Shown here: positions 46,120 to 54,838 of the stretch, one piece after another
Numbering within the stretch: the first letter of the stretch is position 1
How the letters are laid out: each line of letters begins with the position of its first letter
Assembly (NCBI GenBank): GCA_934746015.1
Contig: CAKVEW010000007.1
Coordinates: forward strand, 62,001 to 126,000
Length of the DNA: 64,000 nt
Reading direction: 5' to 3'
Source: an uncultured Clostridium sp.
GTDB lineage: Bacteria > Bacillota > Clostridia > Clostridiales > Clostridiaceae
Notes under the pieces: model-generated
Databases searched by the model: none
Seen by the model: only the letters and a program-made list of their open reading frames with translations
Told to the model about the DNA's origin: nothing
Program-made: the position numbers and the translations under genes

Positions 46120-46344
46120 ATGGAAACATTGTATGGTACTTGTTCTGAAAACTGTGCTGGTTTTTGTAAAAAACACAATTGCAATATGACTGTAAAGCAA
46201 ATTAGAGGCAGAGAGTGTCTTAAGAAAAATTGTTGGCATCTTGTAAAGAATGATAATCATGAATGGTGGCAGCAGAGGGAGAGAACGAAACAAAAGAGAA
46301 AGAATAGAAAAGTAGAAATTGAAAATATGTGCCAAATGTATTAA
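46120..46344 (+). CDS. Small Cys-rich, probably metal-binding protein
   Basis: A 74-residue protein with eight Cys, seven of them in the first half (TCSENCAGFCKKHNC and later GRECLKKNC), followed by a Trp/Arg/Lys-rich tail. The spacing suggests one or two zinc sites. Such proteins occur in phages and integrative elements. ATG 46120 follows AGGAAGG; an earlier in-frame ATG at 46087 overlaps the preceding stop and is possible. Family unknown. Confidence 0.6.
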   Translation: METLYGTCSENCAGFCKKHNCNMTVKQIRGRECLKKNCWHLVKNDNHEWWQQRERTKQKRKNRKVEIENMCQMY

Positions 46345-46467
46345 AGAAAAGGCTAAATGATATTTTGAGAGATGTGGATAGTATTATTTTAAATAAACCT
46401 TGATAAATAGATATTCTATTTTTCGTGTTATCAAAGTATAAAAAGATCATATAAAGGAGATAAGTTA

Positions 46468-47379
46468 ATGTATGAAAAAGAGCAAAAAGAAGGATTTATA
46501 GAATACTACTTAAGGTCTAAAGTCATAGCCAGCACTTCTTTATATGCGATTTTAAAAAAAACAGAACAATTTGAAAGTGAAGCAAATAAAGATGTATCTG
46601 AATTTAATAAAGATGAAATCTTAAAGATGTTTAAAGAGTTTAAGGCAAAATCAGTAAGTTCTTTATTAAACTATACAGTAATTCTTAAAGATTATACAAG
46701 ATATTTTAATTATAAACTAACTGGTACAGCAACAGGGGGAGCCTATGAAGAAATAAGTAAAAAAGATGTAAAAGATTTAATAGATAAGTCTGCAAGTTTT
46801 TTATTGAGCAGAGAGGAAGTAACAGAAATAGAAGAAAATTTATATAATGCATCAGATAAAGCATTGCTAGAGGCACTCTGGGAAGGCATTGCTGGTCCTA
46901 ATATGCAAGATATTACTGATTTATCAGAAGAAAATGTATATAAAGATAAATCAATAATTATCGTAAATAGGAAAGAATATCCTTTGACAGATAGAACGTA
47001 CAAGCTTTTAAAGGATGCATTTTCTGAAACAGAAATAATGAGTTATGGGAATACCATGCGTGTTATCCCAGTAAAGGGTAGAGGAAGATTATATAAGGAA
47101 AGAGCGAATGTAAGAGATATAGATAGTGAAGATGTCCGTTTTAGATATGTTTACCGCAAAATTCAATTATTTAGAAAACAAGCTGATATTCCACAGCTTA
47201 CTATGAAAAATTTACAGGCATCAGGGCTCTTGTATTATTTAAAAAAAGGAATGAAAGAATCTTGCCTAGATATAAGGGGCTTTTTAAAGACAAAATCAGG
47301 AGAAGAGTTGGCGAAACGTTACGGATTTGGGGATTTTTATATAGAAAATATATGTCGAAAGTATGAAGAATATATATAA
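46468..47379 (+). CDS. Uncharacterised accessory protein, possible recombinase-like helical N terminus
   Basis: A 303-residue protein with no confident family. Residues 45-75 (FKEFKAKSVSSLLNYTVILKD) look like the SAM-like core-binding domain of tyrosine recombinases, but no catalytic Arg-His-Arg-Tyr set is visible in the rest. The C-terminal part, QASGLLYYLKKGM and RYGFGDFYIENICRKYEEY, is helical. AAAGGAG precedes ATG 46468. It may be a phage DNA-binding protein. It is the largest gene of the accessory patch. Confidence 0.5.
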   Translation: MYEKEQKEGFIEYYLRSKVIASTSLYAILKKTEQFESEANKDVSEFNKDEILKMFKEFKAKSVSSLLNYTVILKDYTRYFNYKLTGTATGGAYEEISKKDVKDLIDKSASFLLSREEVTEIEENLYNASDKALLEALWEGIAGPNMQDITDLSEENVYKDKSIIIVNRKEYPLTDRTYKLLKDAFSETEIMSYGNTMRVIPVKGRGRLYKERANVRDIDSEDVRFRYVYRKIQLFRKQADIPQLTMKNLQASGLLYYLKKGMKESCLDIRGFLKTKSGEELAKRYGFGDFYIENICRKYEEYI

Positions 47380-47450
47380 GAATAGAGTCAGTAGCTCAAT
47401 AGTAAGGGAAAGACTTATGGCTAATTTGCCAAAGGGAAAGGAGGAATTTA

Positions 47451-47795
47451 ATGACATTAGAAGATTTTTTAGCGTTTCTTGAGGAGGATTTCAAAAGGAA
47501 AAAGATTTTTGTGGCAAATCCTCAAAGGAAAATGGATTTTGCAAAAGCATACCGAACTTTAGAGCAACTTATCAACGATGAGGACAACATCAACGCGCAA
47601 ATGTGGTGCGAAATGGGCGAACTCATTAACGGATATGCCGTCATCAAAGTTTCGGCAGACTGGCTTATCGTAAGGGAAATAGATAAGTTCTATGAGGCAG
47701 TTAGAGCTGCAGACAATTTTGAGATTTTTGCCGTAGAAGATGGCATGGTGCAAATTAACATTATATTCCATGGTGTGCGTTCGAGGGTTAAGTAA
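47451..47795 (+). CDS. Uncharacterised protein with foreign base composition
   Basis: A 114-residue acidic protein, family not recognised, e.g. MTLEDFLAFLEEDFKRKKIF at the start and WCEMGELINGYAVIKVSADW in the middle. The central part (about 47575-47700) uses GC-rich codons such as CGC, GGC and GCC that are rare around it, which points to recent transfer from a higher-GC gut Firmicute. AAAGGAGG lies before ATG 47451. Confidence 0.55.
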   Translation: MTLEDFLAFLEEDFKRKKIFVANPQRKMDFAKAYRTLEQLINDEDNINAQMWCEMGELINGYAVIKVSADWLIVREIDKFYEAVRAADNFEIFAVEDGMVQINIIFHGVRSRVK

Positions 47796-48028
47796 AAAAG
47801 AAAATAGAATAATTTCCTAACAAAGAACAAGAAATTATTATTGACAGTATTGCTTATGACTATTTGAAATGTAGATTTGACGCGATAATTTAAAGGTACT
47901 TTCAATTACAAATCCACAAGGAAAATAGGTGCATTATGTCAATAAAATGCCAATTTTTGCAAAAGGTACTTGACAAATGCAAGAAATATGAAACGTTTAT
48001 AATACGAAATTAATTGAGGGGGTTGAAT

Positions 48029-48463
48029 ATGAGCAAATTATATGATGTTTCAGGAGCAAATCTTGAGGTAGTGTCTGCCGAATTCATAGAGAATAAGATG
48101 AATGGTGAAAAATATTATCATGCAGTCTGTAAATGCAATAACAATACAGTTCTTATTACAAAGAATGTTACTACAGTAGATTATGATATTGTAAAGGATG
48201 TTCTTAGTAATATTTATGAAGTTCCACATAAGTATCTTGGAAAGGTTTTGCAGAATGAGAACAATGTACTTGTAATGATTGGTAAACACAGAGAGGACGC
48301 GTCCTTCTATATAATCTATTATGGATATGATGTAAGCTTCGACACAATGTTTGATGCTTATGAGTGGGTACATTACCATAATGATTTTGCGGCTAGTAAG
48401 TATATGTACACAGAGGTTCATAATGGACATCAAGAGGAAATTAAATTCAAGGATAAACTATGA
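48029..48463 (+). CDS. Uncharacterised accessory protein
   Basis: A 144-residue protein without recognised domain. It appears alpha/beta, with a Tyr/His-rich second half (YIIYYGYDVSFDTMFDAYEW). GAGGGGG precedes ATG 48029. It closes the accessory patch and overlaps a following tiny frame. Function unknown. Confidence 0.5.
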   Translation: MSKLYDVSGANLEVVSAEFIENKMNGEKYYHAVCKCNNNTVLITKNVTTVDYDIVKDVLSNIYEVPHKYLGKVLQNENNVLVMIGKHREDASFYIIYYGYDVSFDTMFDAYEWVHYHNDFAASKYMYTEVHNGHQEEIKFKDKL

Positions 48464-48516
48464 AGAAATACTTTTTAGATTATGTAAGTACTACTTGTCC
48501 ATATAAAGAAATATAA
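48460..48516 (+). pseudogene. 18-codon frame, probable truncated gene start
   Basis: ATG 48460 overlaps the upstream stop as ATGA and follows AAGGAT. It reads MKKYFLDYVSTTCPYKEI then stops. The start looks real and operon-like, but the frame is too short for a normal protein, so it is probably what is left of a gene cut at the right edge of the accessory patch. Confidence 0.35.
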
Positions 48517-48899
48517 ATTCTTTAAATATCTACATAAAATTAGAAAAATAATATATAGACCTAATGCTGTGAAAAGCTATAATAATCAATTTAGATAAGT
48601 TACTAAGACTAAAGCTATCTTTCAGAAGAATGAATAATTAATGAGGATTTTATACCTTACTACTGTTGATACAATTAAGAAATAGAATCAATTAATACTA
48701 TTATGGGTCATAATTTTAGCTTAATTATCATTCTTCTTCTAAGGTCATTTAAACGACCAGTTATTCTAAAAAATATTTAGTTTAATTCTTAATAAATTTC
48801 AAATTTCTATGTAAAAATTATTGACATACTTCATTTTTTATTTAAAATATAATATGGTATTTCTCGTATTGTGAATTAAATAACAAAAAATCATCATAG
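48517..48899. other. AT-rich intergenic stretch without a gene
   Basis: No ORF with a credible ribosome site is seen. A TTGACA at 48821-48826 with TAAAAT at 48843-48848 (16-base spacing) could be a second promoter toward the nar operon. A weak hairpin (GGTCATTTAAACGACC, 48752-48767) is also present. Confidence 0.4.
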
Positions 48900-48947
48900 T
48901 GTGATTATTATCACAGTTTATAGAATTTATAAATGCTAAAATATAAT
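48900..48947 (+). promoter_or_regulatory. CRP/FNR-type operator and -10 element of nar operon 1
   Basis: TGTGATTATTATCACA at 48900-48915 is a TGTGAT-N4-ATCACA palindrome of the CRP/FNR class. TATAAT at 48942-48947 is a good -10 without a matching -35. The operator centre is about 41-46 bases before the predicted start site, the class II activator position. The 14-base core GTGATTATTATCAC is the exact reverse complement of the one at 63941-63954. Confidence 0.75.
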
Positions 48948-48991
48948 AGCTTAAATTAATTTCTATTATTAGAAGTGGAGATGTAAATAAT

Positions 48992-51076
48992 ATGAGAAAG
49001 ATTCAATCAACTTGTAACTTATGTGCTTTAGCATGTAATGTAGATTTTTATGTCGAAGGTGGAGAAATAAAGAAAGTTTCCCCTACTAAGGACTATCCTG
49101 TTAATAAAGGATTTTGTTGTATAAAAGGTTTAAATTTAGATAAGCAACAAACTAAAATAAAGGCAAGAAAGTCTCCATTATTAAGAGATGAAAATGGAGA
49201 AATGAAGGAAATATCTTGGGAAGATGGAATCAAGGTATTTGCAGAAAAAATGACAAGTATTCAAAATAAATATGGAAAAGAAAGTGTTGCCTATATTAGT
49301 ACTGGCCAAATGACTACTGAAGAAATGGCTTTATTAGGTCACGTTGGTAGAAATTATATGGGTATGCATGGAGATGGAAACACTAGGCTTTGCATGGCTA
49401 CGTCAGTTGTCGCACATAAACAATCCTTTGGCTTTGATGCACCACCATACACATTAAAGGATGCTGAGCTTTCAGATACGATATTCTTAATTGGAGCTAA
49501 TCCAGTAATAGCTCATCCAGTATTCTGGGGAAGAATAAGAGAAAATAAAGATGCTAAAATAATTACAATAGATCCAAGAAAATCAGAAACAGCTTTAAAT
49601 TCAGATTTATGGATTGATATTAAGCCAAAGGCTGATTTAGTTTTAATGTACACATTAGCTAATACATTAATTCAAAATAATTGGATTGACAAGAACTATA
49701 TAGAAGAACATACTGAAGGATTTGAAGAGTTTAAGAATCATGTTTCTAAATTTACTTTAGAAGATGTAGAAGAAAATACAGGAATATCTAAAGAAAGAGT
49801 TCAAGAACTTGCAGAAATAATACATAACGGTAAAAGAGTATCTTTCTGGTGGACAATGGGTGTAAATCAAGGATACCAAGCGGTTAGAACAGCTCAATCA
49901 ATAATAAACTTAGCTTTAATAACTGGAAATATGGGAAAACCAGGAACAGGAGCAAATTCACTAACAGGACAATGTAATGCTATGGGTTCAAGAGCTTTCA
50001 GTAATACTGCAGGACTTTATGGAGGAGGAGATTTCGATAATCCAGTAAGAAGAAAAGCTGTTGCAGAAGCTTTAGGAGTAGAGGAAGATGTACTTATAAC
50101 TAAGCCTACATTACCATATAACGTAATAATAGAAAAAGCTATTGCGGGAGAAATTAAAGGATTATGGGTAATTTGTACAAACCCAAGACATTCATTCACT
50201 AATAATAAGCAATTTTTAGATGCTGTTAAAAATTTAGATTTCTTAGTAGTTCAAGATATATATGAAGATACTGATACAGCTAAACTTTGTGATTTATATT
50301 TACCATCTGTTCCAGCAATTAAAAAAGAGGGAGTACTTATAAATACTGAGCGTAGAGTATCAAAGGTTAACCCTGTTATAGCTAAAGAAGAAGGTGAACT
50401 TTCTGATTATGAAATATTCTTCAAAATTGGTGAAGAATTAGGAATGGGAAGCTTATTAGATAATTGGAAGACCCCAAGAGATGCTTTTGAGTTATTAAAG
50501 AAGTGTTCTAAGGGAATGCCTTGTGACATTACTGGGGTTACTTATGAAATGCTAGAAGGTGAAAATATGAGCGGCTCTAAAGGTGTTCAATGGCCATTTA
50601 GAGAAGGACAAGTATTAGAAGAAGATGAAAGAAGATTATATGAAGATGGAAATTACTATACACCTTCTAAGAAGGCTAAGATATTATTTGAAGATATAGC
50701 TGAAAATCCAACAAAGACTTCTGATGAATTCCCTTATATATTTAATAGCGGAAGAGGAACTGTTGGACAATGGCATACTCAAGTTAGATCAAGAGAAATT
50801 GATCATAATAAGATTTATAGCAAAGTATCTTACGTATTAATGAATCCAGAATTAGCAAAAGAATTAAATATAGAAGAAAACGAAAGAATAAATATTACTT
50901 CTCAAAACGGAAAAACTAGTGAATTTAATGTTGTGTATTCAGAAAATGTAAAGAAAGATCATCTATATGCACCTATTCACTATATAGAAACAAATTCACT
51001 TACTCCTTCAGTTTATGATCCTTATTCAAAGGAACCATCTTTTAAAACTGTTGCAGTAAATATTTCTAAGAAGTAG
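48992..51076 (+). CDS. narA: Molybdopterin nitrate reductase catalytic subunit, copy 1
   Basis: A 694-residue molybdoenzyme of the DMSO reductase family, of the C. perfringens-type soluble nitrate reductase. An N-terminal 4Fe-4S cluster is bound by C8, C11, C15 and C42 or C43 (STCNLCALAC...GFCCIKG). C134 in DGNTRLCMATS is the likely Mo ligand. Molybdopterin-guanine dinucleotide contacts include LIGANPVIAHP and the C-terminal FNSGRGTVGQWHTQ. No Tat or Sec signal is present, so it is cytoplasmic. It heads an operon with a ferredoxin and an FAD oxidoreductase, controlled from the CRP/FNR-type site. Nitrate as substrate is inferred. Confidence 0.88.
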   Translation: MRKIQSTCNLCALACNVDFYVEGGEIKKVSPTKDYPVNKGFCCIKGLNLDKQQTKIKARKSPLLRDENGEMKEISWEDGIKVFAEKMTSIQNKYGKESVAYISTGQMTTEEMALLGHVGRNYMGMHGDGNTRLCMATSVVAHKQSFGFDAPPYTLKDAELSDTIFLIGANPVIAHPVFWGRIRENKDAKIITIDPRKSETALNSDLWIDIKPKADLVLMYTLANTLIQNNWIDKNYIEEHTEGFEEFKNHVSKFTLEDVEENTGISKERVQELAEIIHNGKRVSFWWTMGVNQGYQAVRTAQSIINLALITGNMGKPGTGANSLTGQCNAMGSRAFSNTAGLYGGGDFDNPVRRKAVAEALGVEEDVLITKPTLPYNVIIEKAIAGEIKGLWVICTNPRHSFTNNKQFLDAVKNLDFLVVQDIYEDTDTAKLCDLYLPSVPAIKKEGVLINTERRVSKVNPVIAKEEGELSDYEIFFKIGEELGMGSLLDNWKTPRDAFELLKKCSKGMPCDITGVTYEMLEGENMSGSKGVQWPFREGQVLEEDERRLYEDGNYYTPSKKAKILFEDIAENPTKTSDEFPYIFNSGRGTVGQWHTQVRSREIDHNKIYSKVSYVLMNPELAKELNIEENERINITSQNGKTSEFNVVYSENVKKDHLYAPIHYIETNSLTPSVYDPYSKEPSFKTVAVNISKK

Positions 51077-51087
51077 GAGATTTAAAG

Positions 51088-51495
51088 ATGAAAAGAATTA
51101 AAATAGATAGATCTAAATGTGTTGGTTGTTTAACATGCACAACAGCATGTATAGTATCCCACAATTCAGAAGATACAAGAAGCAGAATAACTATAGATAG
51201 TAATGGTAAATATGCACCAATCTTTTGTAGACATTGCGATAGACCAGAATGTGTATATACTTGTATGACAGGGGCTATGAGTAAGGATAAAAACACAGGA
51301 AAAGTTACTTATGATAAGGAACGTTGTGCAAGCTGTTATATGTGTATTATGGCATGTCCATATGGGGTATTAAAGGCAGATAGTAGAACACAAAAGGAAA
51401 TTATGAAATGTGATGGATGTAAAGAGGCAGGATCTCCACAATGTGTAGCAAGATGTCCAATGGCAGCTATTACATTAGAGGAGGTATCTAATTAA
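51088..51495 (+). CDS. narB: Four-cluster 4Fe-4S electron-transfer protein, nar operon 1
   Basis: A 135-residue ferredoxin-like protein with four Cys groups: CVGCLTCTTAC, CRHCDRPECVYTC, CASCYMCIMAC and CDGCKEAGSPQCVARC, enough for four 4Fe-4S clusters, as in HycB/DmsB-type subunits. The second group reads YTCMTGAM, with Thr-Gly where CP is usual. It would carry electrons from the FAD protein to NarA. It lies 11 bp after narA and shares one base with the next gene. Confidence 0.9.
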   Translation: MKRIKIDRSKCVGCLTCTTACIVSHNSEDTRSRITIDSNGKYAPIFCRHCDRPECVYTCMTGAMSKDKNTGKVTYDKERCASCYMCIMACPYGVLKADSRTQKEIMKCDGCKEAGSPQCVARCPMAAITLEEVSN

Positions 51496-52721
51496 TGAAA
51501 TATGTAGTTATAGGAGCATCTGCAGCTGGAATTAGTAGTGCAAAAACTTTAAGAGAATTAGATAAGGATGCTGAAATAGTATTAATTTCAAAAGATACTG
51601 AAGTATATTCAAGATGTATTTTACATCATTATATATCTAATCATAGAAATATTGAAAAATTAAATTTTACATCTAAAAACTTTTTTGAAGAATACAATAT
51701 AAACTGGATTAAAGGGGTAGAGGTTCTATCTTTAAAGGACGAAGAAAAGTCATTAACTCTTTCAAATGGTGAAACTATTAAATATGATAAGTTAATGATT
51801 TGTAGTGGTGCATCTGCATTCATTCCTCCAGTTGAAGGTTTAAGAGAAGGAAAAAATGTAGTAGGTCTTAGAAATTTAGATGATGCAATTTTAATAAAAG
51901 AAGAAGCTTCTAAGGTTAAAAATGTTGTTGTGTTAGGAGCTGGACTTGTTGGAATAGATGCTATTAGTGGACTTATAGACACAGGTGTAAATATTTCCTT
52001 AGTAGAAATGGGAGATAAAGTACTTCCTATCCAATTAGATAAACACACTTCATCAGTATATGAAAGTAAATTTTCTGAGAAAGGTGTTAACTTAAAGCTA
52101 GGAGTTAAAGCAGAAAAGTTAATACTTGATGAAGAAAATAATCCTAAAGCTTTATTAATAAACACAGGTGAAGAAATCCCATGTGAATTAGTAATAGTTG
52201 CAACTGGTGTAAGATCTAATATTGGATTCTTAGCTGATAGTAATGTTGAATGCGATAGATTTGGTTTAATAATAGATGAAAAAGGAAAAACTAATATTAA
52301 AGATATATATGGAGCAGGTGATGTTACTGGTAGAAATCCAATATGGCCAACAGCAGTAAAAGAAGGAATAATTGCAGCTCATAATATGTTAGACAAGGAA
52401 ATGATAATGACAGATTTCTTTGGAAGTAAGAATACAATGAATTTTGTTGGAATTGCTACTATGTCATTAGGAGATGTTGAGCCTAAAGATGATACTTATA
52501 AAGTTGAGATAAGTCTAGATAAAGATAATTATAAGAAGATAATCCATAAAGATGGCAAAATATATGGAGCTATAATTCAAGGAGATTTATCATATGCAGG
52601 TGTTTTGACTCAATTAATTAAAGAAAAAATAGATATATCAAAGGTTACTAAAAATATTTTTGAAATAGACTATGCTGATTTCTTTAACTTAGAAAAGAAT
52701 TTTGAGTTTAGCTATAAGTAA
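51495..52721 (+). CDS. narC: FAD/NAD-dependent oxidoreductase, nar operon 1
   Basis: A 408-residue pyridine nucleotide-disulfide oxidoreductase-like flavoprotein (NirB N-terminal/rubredoxin reductase type). FAD motif VVIGASAAGISSAKTL at residue 4, NAD motif VVLGAGLVGIDAISG near 150 and a second FAD motif DIYGAGDVTGRNPIWPTA near 280. It probably passes electrons from NAD(P)H to the four-cluster ferredoxin and then to nitrate reductase. The start overlaps the ferredoxin stop (TAATG). Confidence 0.9.
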   Translation: MKYVVIGASAAGISSAKTLRELDKDAEIVLISKDTEVYSRCILHHYISNHRNIEKLNFTSKNFFEEYNINWIKGVEVLSLKDEEKSLTLSNGETIKYDKLMICSGASAFIPPVEGLREGKNVVGLRNLDDAILIKEEASKVKNVVVLGAGLVGIDAISGLIDTGVNISLVEMGDKVLPIQLDKHTSSVYESKFSEKGVNLKLGVKAEKLILDEENNPKALLINTGEEIPCELVIVATGVRSNIGFLADSNVECDRFGLIIDEKGKTNIKDIYGAGDVTGRNPIWPTAVKEGIIAAHNMLDKEMIMTDFFGSKNTMNFVGIATMSLGDVEPKDDTYKVEISLDKDNYKKIIHKDGKIYGAIIQGDLSYAGVLTQLIKEKIDISKVTKNIFEIDYADFFNLEKNFEFSYK

Positions 52722-52725
52722 AATT

Positions 52726-52770
52726 ATTTATATGGGAATTAGTTTTATAATTTCCATATAAATTTATTTT
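52726..52770 (+). terminator. Terminator after nar operon 1
   Basis: A 12-bp stem (52726-52738 with 52751-52763, one bulged G) followed by TTATTTTT, separating nar operon 1 from mobB. Confidence 0.75.
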
Positions 52771-52785
52771 TAAAATTAAAAGGAT

Positions 52786-52833
52786 AATTTTAAAAAGTAT
52801 AGAAATAGTTCATATATAATACTTTTTAAAATT
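52786..52833 (+). repeat. Perfect 15-bp inverted repeat upstream of mobB
   Basis: AATTTTAAAAAGTAT (52786-52800) and ATACTTTTTAAAATT (52819-52833) are exactly complementary, with an 18-base loop. No T-run follows, and the mobB ribosome site is 10 bases away. It may be an operator or a messenger hairpin controlling mobB. Confidence 0.75.
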
Positions 52834-52854
52834 AAGCTTAAAGGATGAAAAATT

Positions 52855-53352
52855 ATGTCTAAAGTAATAAATATAGTTGGAGATAAATCTAATGTAGGAA
52901 AAACCTTTGTTATGGAAGGAATTATAAAAGAACTTAAGAGAAGAGGCCTTAGTATTGCAACCATTAAGCATGATGTTCATGGTTTCGATATAGATAAAGA
53001 AGGTAAGGATACATATAAGCATAGAGAAGCAGGAGCTGAAACTGTAATTATATCTTCTCCTAAGAGATTTGCTTTAATAAAGGAAGTTAAGGAAGAAATC
53101 CCTTTAGAACAAATTATTAATTTAGCTATGGATAAAGATGTAATTTTAGTGGAAGGCTATAAAAAGAGTGCTTTGAGGAAAATCGAAGTATATAGAAAGG
53201 GTTATAGTGATAGAATTATATCCCAAAAAGAAAACCTAATTGCAATTGCTAGTGATGAAGATTTGGATTTTGAAGATATTTTAGTAGTAAAAAAAGACGA
53301 CTTCAAAAAAATTGTAGATTTAATATTACAAGAAAAAGATTATAAAATTTAA
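52855..53352 (+). CDS. mobB: Molybdopterin-guanine dinucleotide biosynthesis adapter MobB
   Basis: A 165-residue P-loop GTPase. Walker A is GDKSNVGKTFVMEG, followed by ATIKHDVHGFDIDKEGKDTYKHREAGA, the MobB family signature, and LVEGYKKS as Walker B region. MobB binds GTP and assists MobA in attaching GMP to molybdopterin. AAAGGATG precedes ATG 52855. First gene of the cofactor cluster. Confidence 0.92.
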   Translation: MSKVINIVGDKSNVGKTFVMEGIIKELKRRGLSIATIKHDVHGFDIDKEGKDTYKHREAGAETVIISSPKRFALIKEVKEEIPLEQIINLAMDKDVILVEGYKKSALRKIEVYRKGYSDRIISQKENLIAIASDEDLDFEDILVVKKDDFKKIVDLILQEKDYKI

Positions 53353-53385
53353 TAATATAATCAATAAAATTTTCTAGAGTATTTG

Positions 53386-53610
53386 TTTCCTAAGGGTTTT
53401 CTATGGAACTTATACCTGAATTTAAATTCACAGGGTACATATTTGAAAAAATAGTATCTCCACTTTTATGGGAAGGAAAATAAGTTGATTTAAATATCAT
53501 TTTAAGATTTAGGTTTTAAAATCTAAATCTAATTTAAAACTATTTATAGTTACTAAATATATTTAAATTTAGACTTATTATTCACAAACATATGAATAAT
53601 AAGTCCTTTT
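53386..53610 (+). promoter_or_regulatory. Structured attenuator upstream of moeA, candidate molybdenum cofactor riboswitch
   Basis: Bases 53386-53479 can form a multi-branched fold: P1 TTTCCT (53386-53391) with AGGAAA (53474-53479), a hairpin TACCTG (53413-53418) with CAGGGTA (53431-53437), and a small CTCC/GGGA stem. About 90 bases later a perfect 13-bp stem (53572-53584 with 53593-53605) and CTTTTATTTT form a terminator just before the moeA ribosome site. An aptamer plus terminator before a cofactor gene suggests ligand-controlled attenuation. A match to the known Moco/tungsten cofactor RNA class is possible but not shown. Confidence 0.5.
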
Positions 53611-53627
53611 ATTTTAGGAGGAATATT

Positions 53628-54830
53628 GTGAGGTCCTTTATTTCTTTAGAAGAAGCTTTAAAAATTTTAAATAGTAATATAGAAAATTTAGATATTGAGG
53701 AAGTATATTTATTAAATGGATTAAATAAGGTTTTAGCAGAGGATGTATATTCTAAGATTAATAATCCTCCTTTTAATAAATCAGCAATGGATGGATATGC
53801 TCTAATTGCTGAGGATGCTTTTATAAATAATAAGATTAAAGTAATTGATAAGATTTATGCTGGAGGAAATAGTAATAAACTAATAACTAAAAATACAGCA
53901 ATAAAAATAATGACTGGAGCTCCAATACCTAAGGGAGCCAATGCAGTTATTAAGCAAGAAGATGTAATTGTAGAAGATAATAATATAGTCATAAGAAAAG
54001 AAGTTTCTGAAAATCAAAATATTTGTCTTATAGGTGAAGATATATCTAAAGATGATTTACTGGTAAAGGCTAAGAAAAAACTTGATTATTCAGATATTGG
54101 AATTATAGCTAGCTCTGGAATAAATAAAATTAAGGTTTATAAAAAGCCAAAAGTTGCTTTTTTTAGCACTGGTGATGAAGTTACAGATATAGGTGAAGAA
54201 CTTAAATACGGTAAAATCTATAATAGCAATAAGTTTTCAATTATTTCAAGGTTGTTAGAGCTTGGATATGAAGTGAACAATGTTAATCATATAAAAGACG
54301 ACTATATAGAAATAGGAAGAACAATAAAGGAAGCTTCTAAAGAAGCCGATATAATTATTACTACTGGTGGTGTATCTGTAGGAGAAAAAGACCTATTAAA
54401 AGAGGCAATTAAGAGTGCTGAAGGTGAAATATTATTTTGGAAAATAACAATTAAGCCAGGGTCAGCAGTCTTATGTAGCAAGATTAATAATTCTATTATT
54501 ATTAGTTTATCAGGAAACCCAACAGCTGCATTAACTACTTTTGAATTATTAGTAAAAACCTCTTTAAATAAGCTGTCAGGGGCAAATAAAGCTGAGATTG
54601 CAAGGGAGAAAGCAATATTAGCAGAGGGTATTATAAAGAAAGATTTTAAACATAAATTTCTAAGAGGATATTTTGAAATAGAGAATTGCAAACAGAAGGT
54701 GTATGTTACACAAAAAAAATCTGGTAACGGAATATTAAAATCCGCATTAAATTCAAATTGCATTATTGAAGTTAATCCTAATAATGAAGAAATACAAACT
54801 GGGGATTTAGTAGATATTATTAAACTTTAG
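53628..54830 (+). CDS. moeA: Molybdopterin molybdenumtransferase MoeA
   Basis: A protein of about 400 residues that inserts molybdenum into adenylated molybdopterin. Signatures: PPFNKSAMDGYAL, IMTGAPIPKGANAVIKQED, FFSTGDEV, TTGGVSVGEKDLL and LSGNPTAALTTFELL. GTG 53628 follows AGGAGG directly and is preferred over the longer frame beginning 53592 inside the terminator. mobA starts 8 bp later. Confidence 0.95.
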   Translation: MRSFISLEEALKILNSNIENLDIEEVYLLNGLNKVLAEDVYSKINNPPFNKSAMDGYALIAEDAFINNKIKVIDKIYAGGNSNKLITKNTAIKIMTGAPIPKGANAVIKQEDVIVEDNNIVIRKEVSENQNICLIGEDISKDDLLVKAKKKLDYSDIGIIASSGINKIKVYKKPKVAFFSTGDEVTDIGEELKYGKIYNSNKFSIISRLLELGYEVNNVNHIKDDYIEIGRTIKEASKEADIIITTGGVSVGEKDLLKEAIKSAEGEILFWKITIKPGSAVLCSKINNSIIISLSGNPTAALTTFELLVKTSLNKLSGANKAEIAREKAILAEGIIKKDFKHKFLRGYFEIENCKQKVYVTQKKSGNGILKSALNSNCIIEVNPNNEEIQTGDLVDIIKL

Positions 54831-54838
54831 GAGGAAAA

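Noticed and set aside
46468..47379. Considered as the integrase of an accessory element
   Set aside because: Only a helical segment resembles a core-binding domain; no Arg-His-Arg-Tyr catalytic set is visible, so a recombinase call is not supported.
53592..53627. Longer N terminus for MoeA starting at 53592
   Set aside because: It would begin inside the terminator stem; GTG 53628 directly follows AGGAGG and aligns with the family start.
54302..54763. Long antisense frames within moeA, moaA, valS, topB and other genes
   Set aside because: They are mirror frames of well-supported genes, lack ribosome sites and family features, and follow from AT-rich codon bias.
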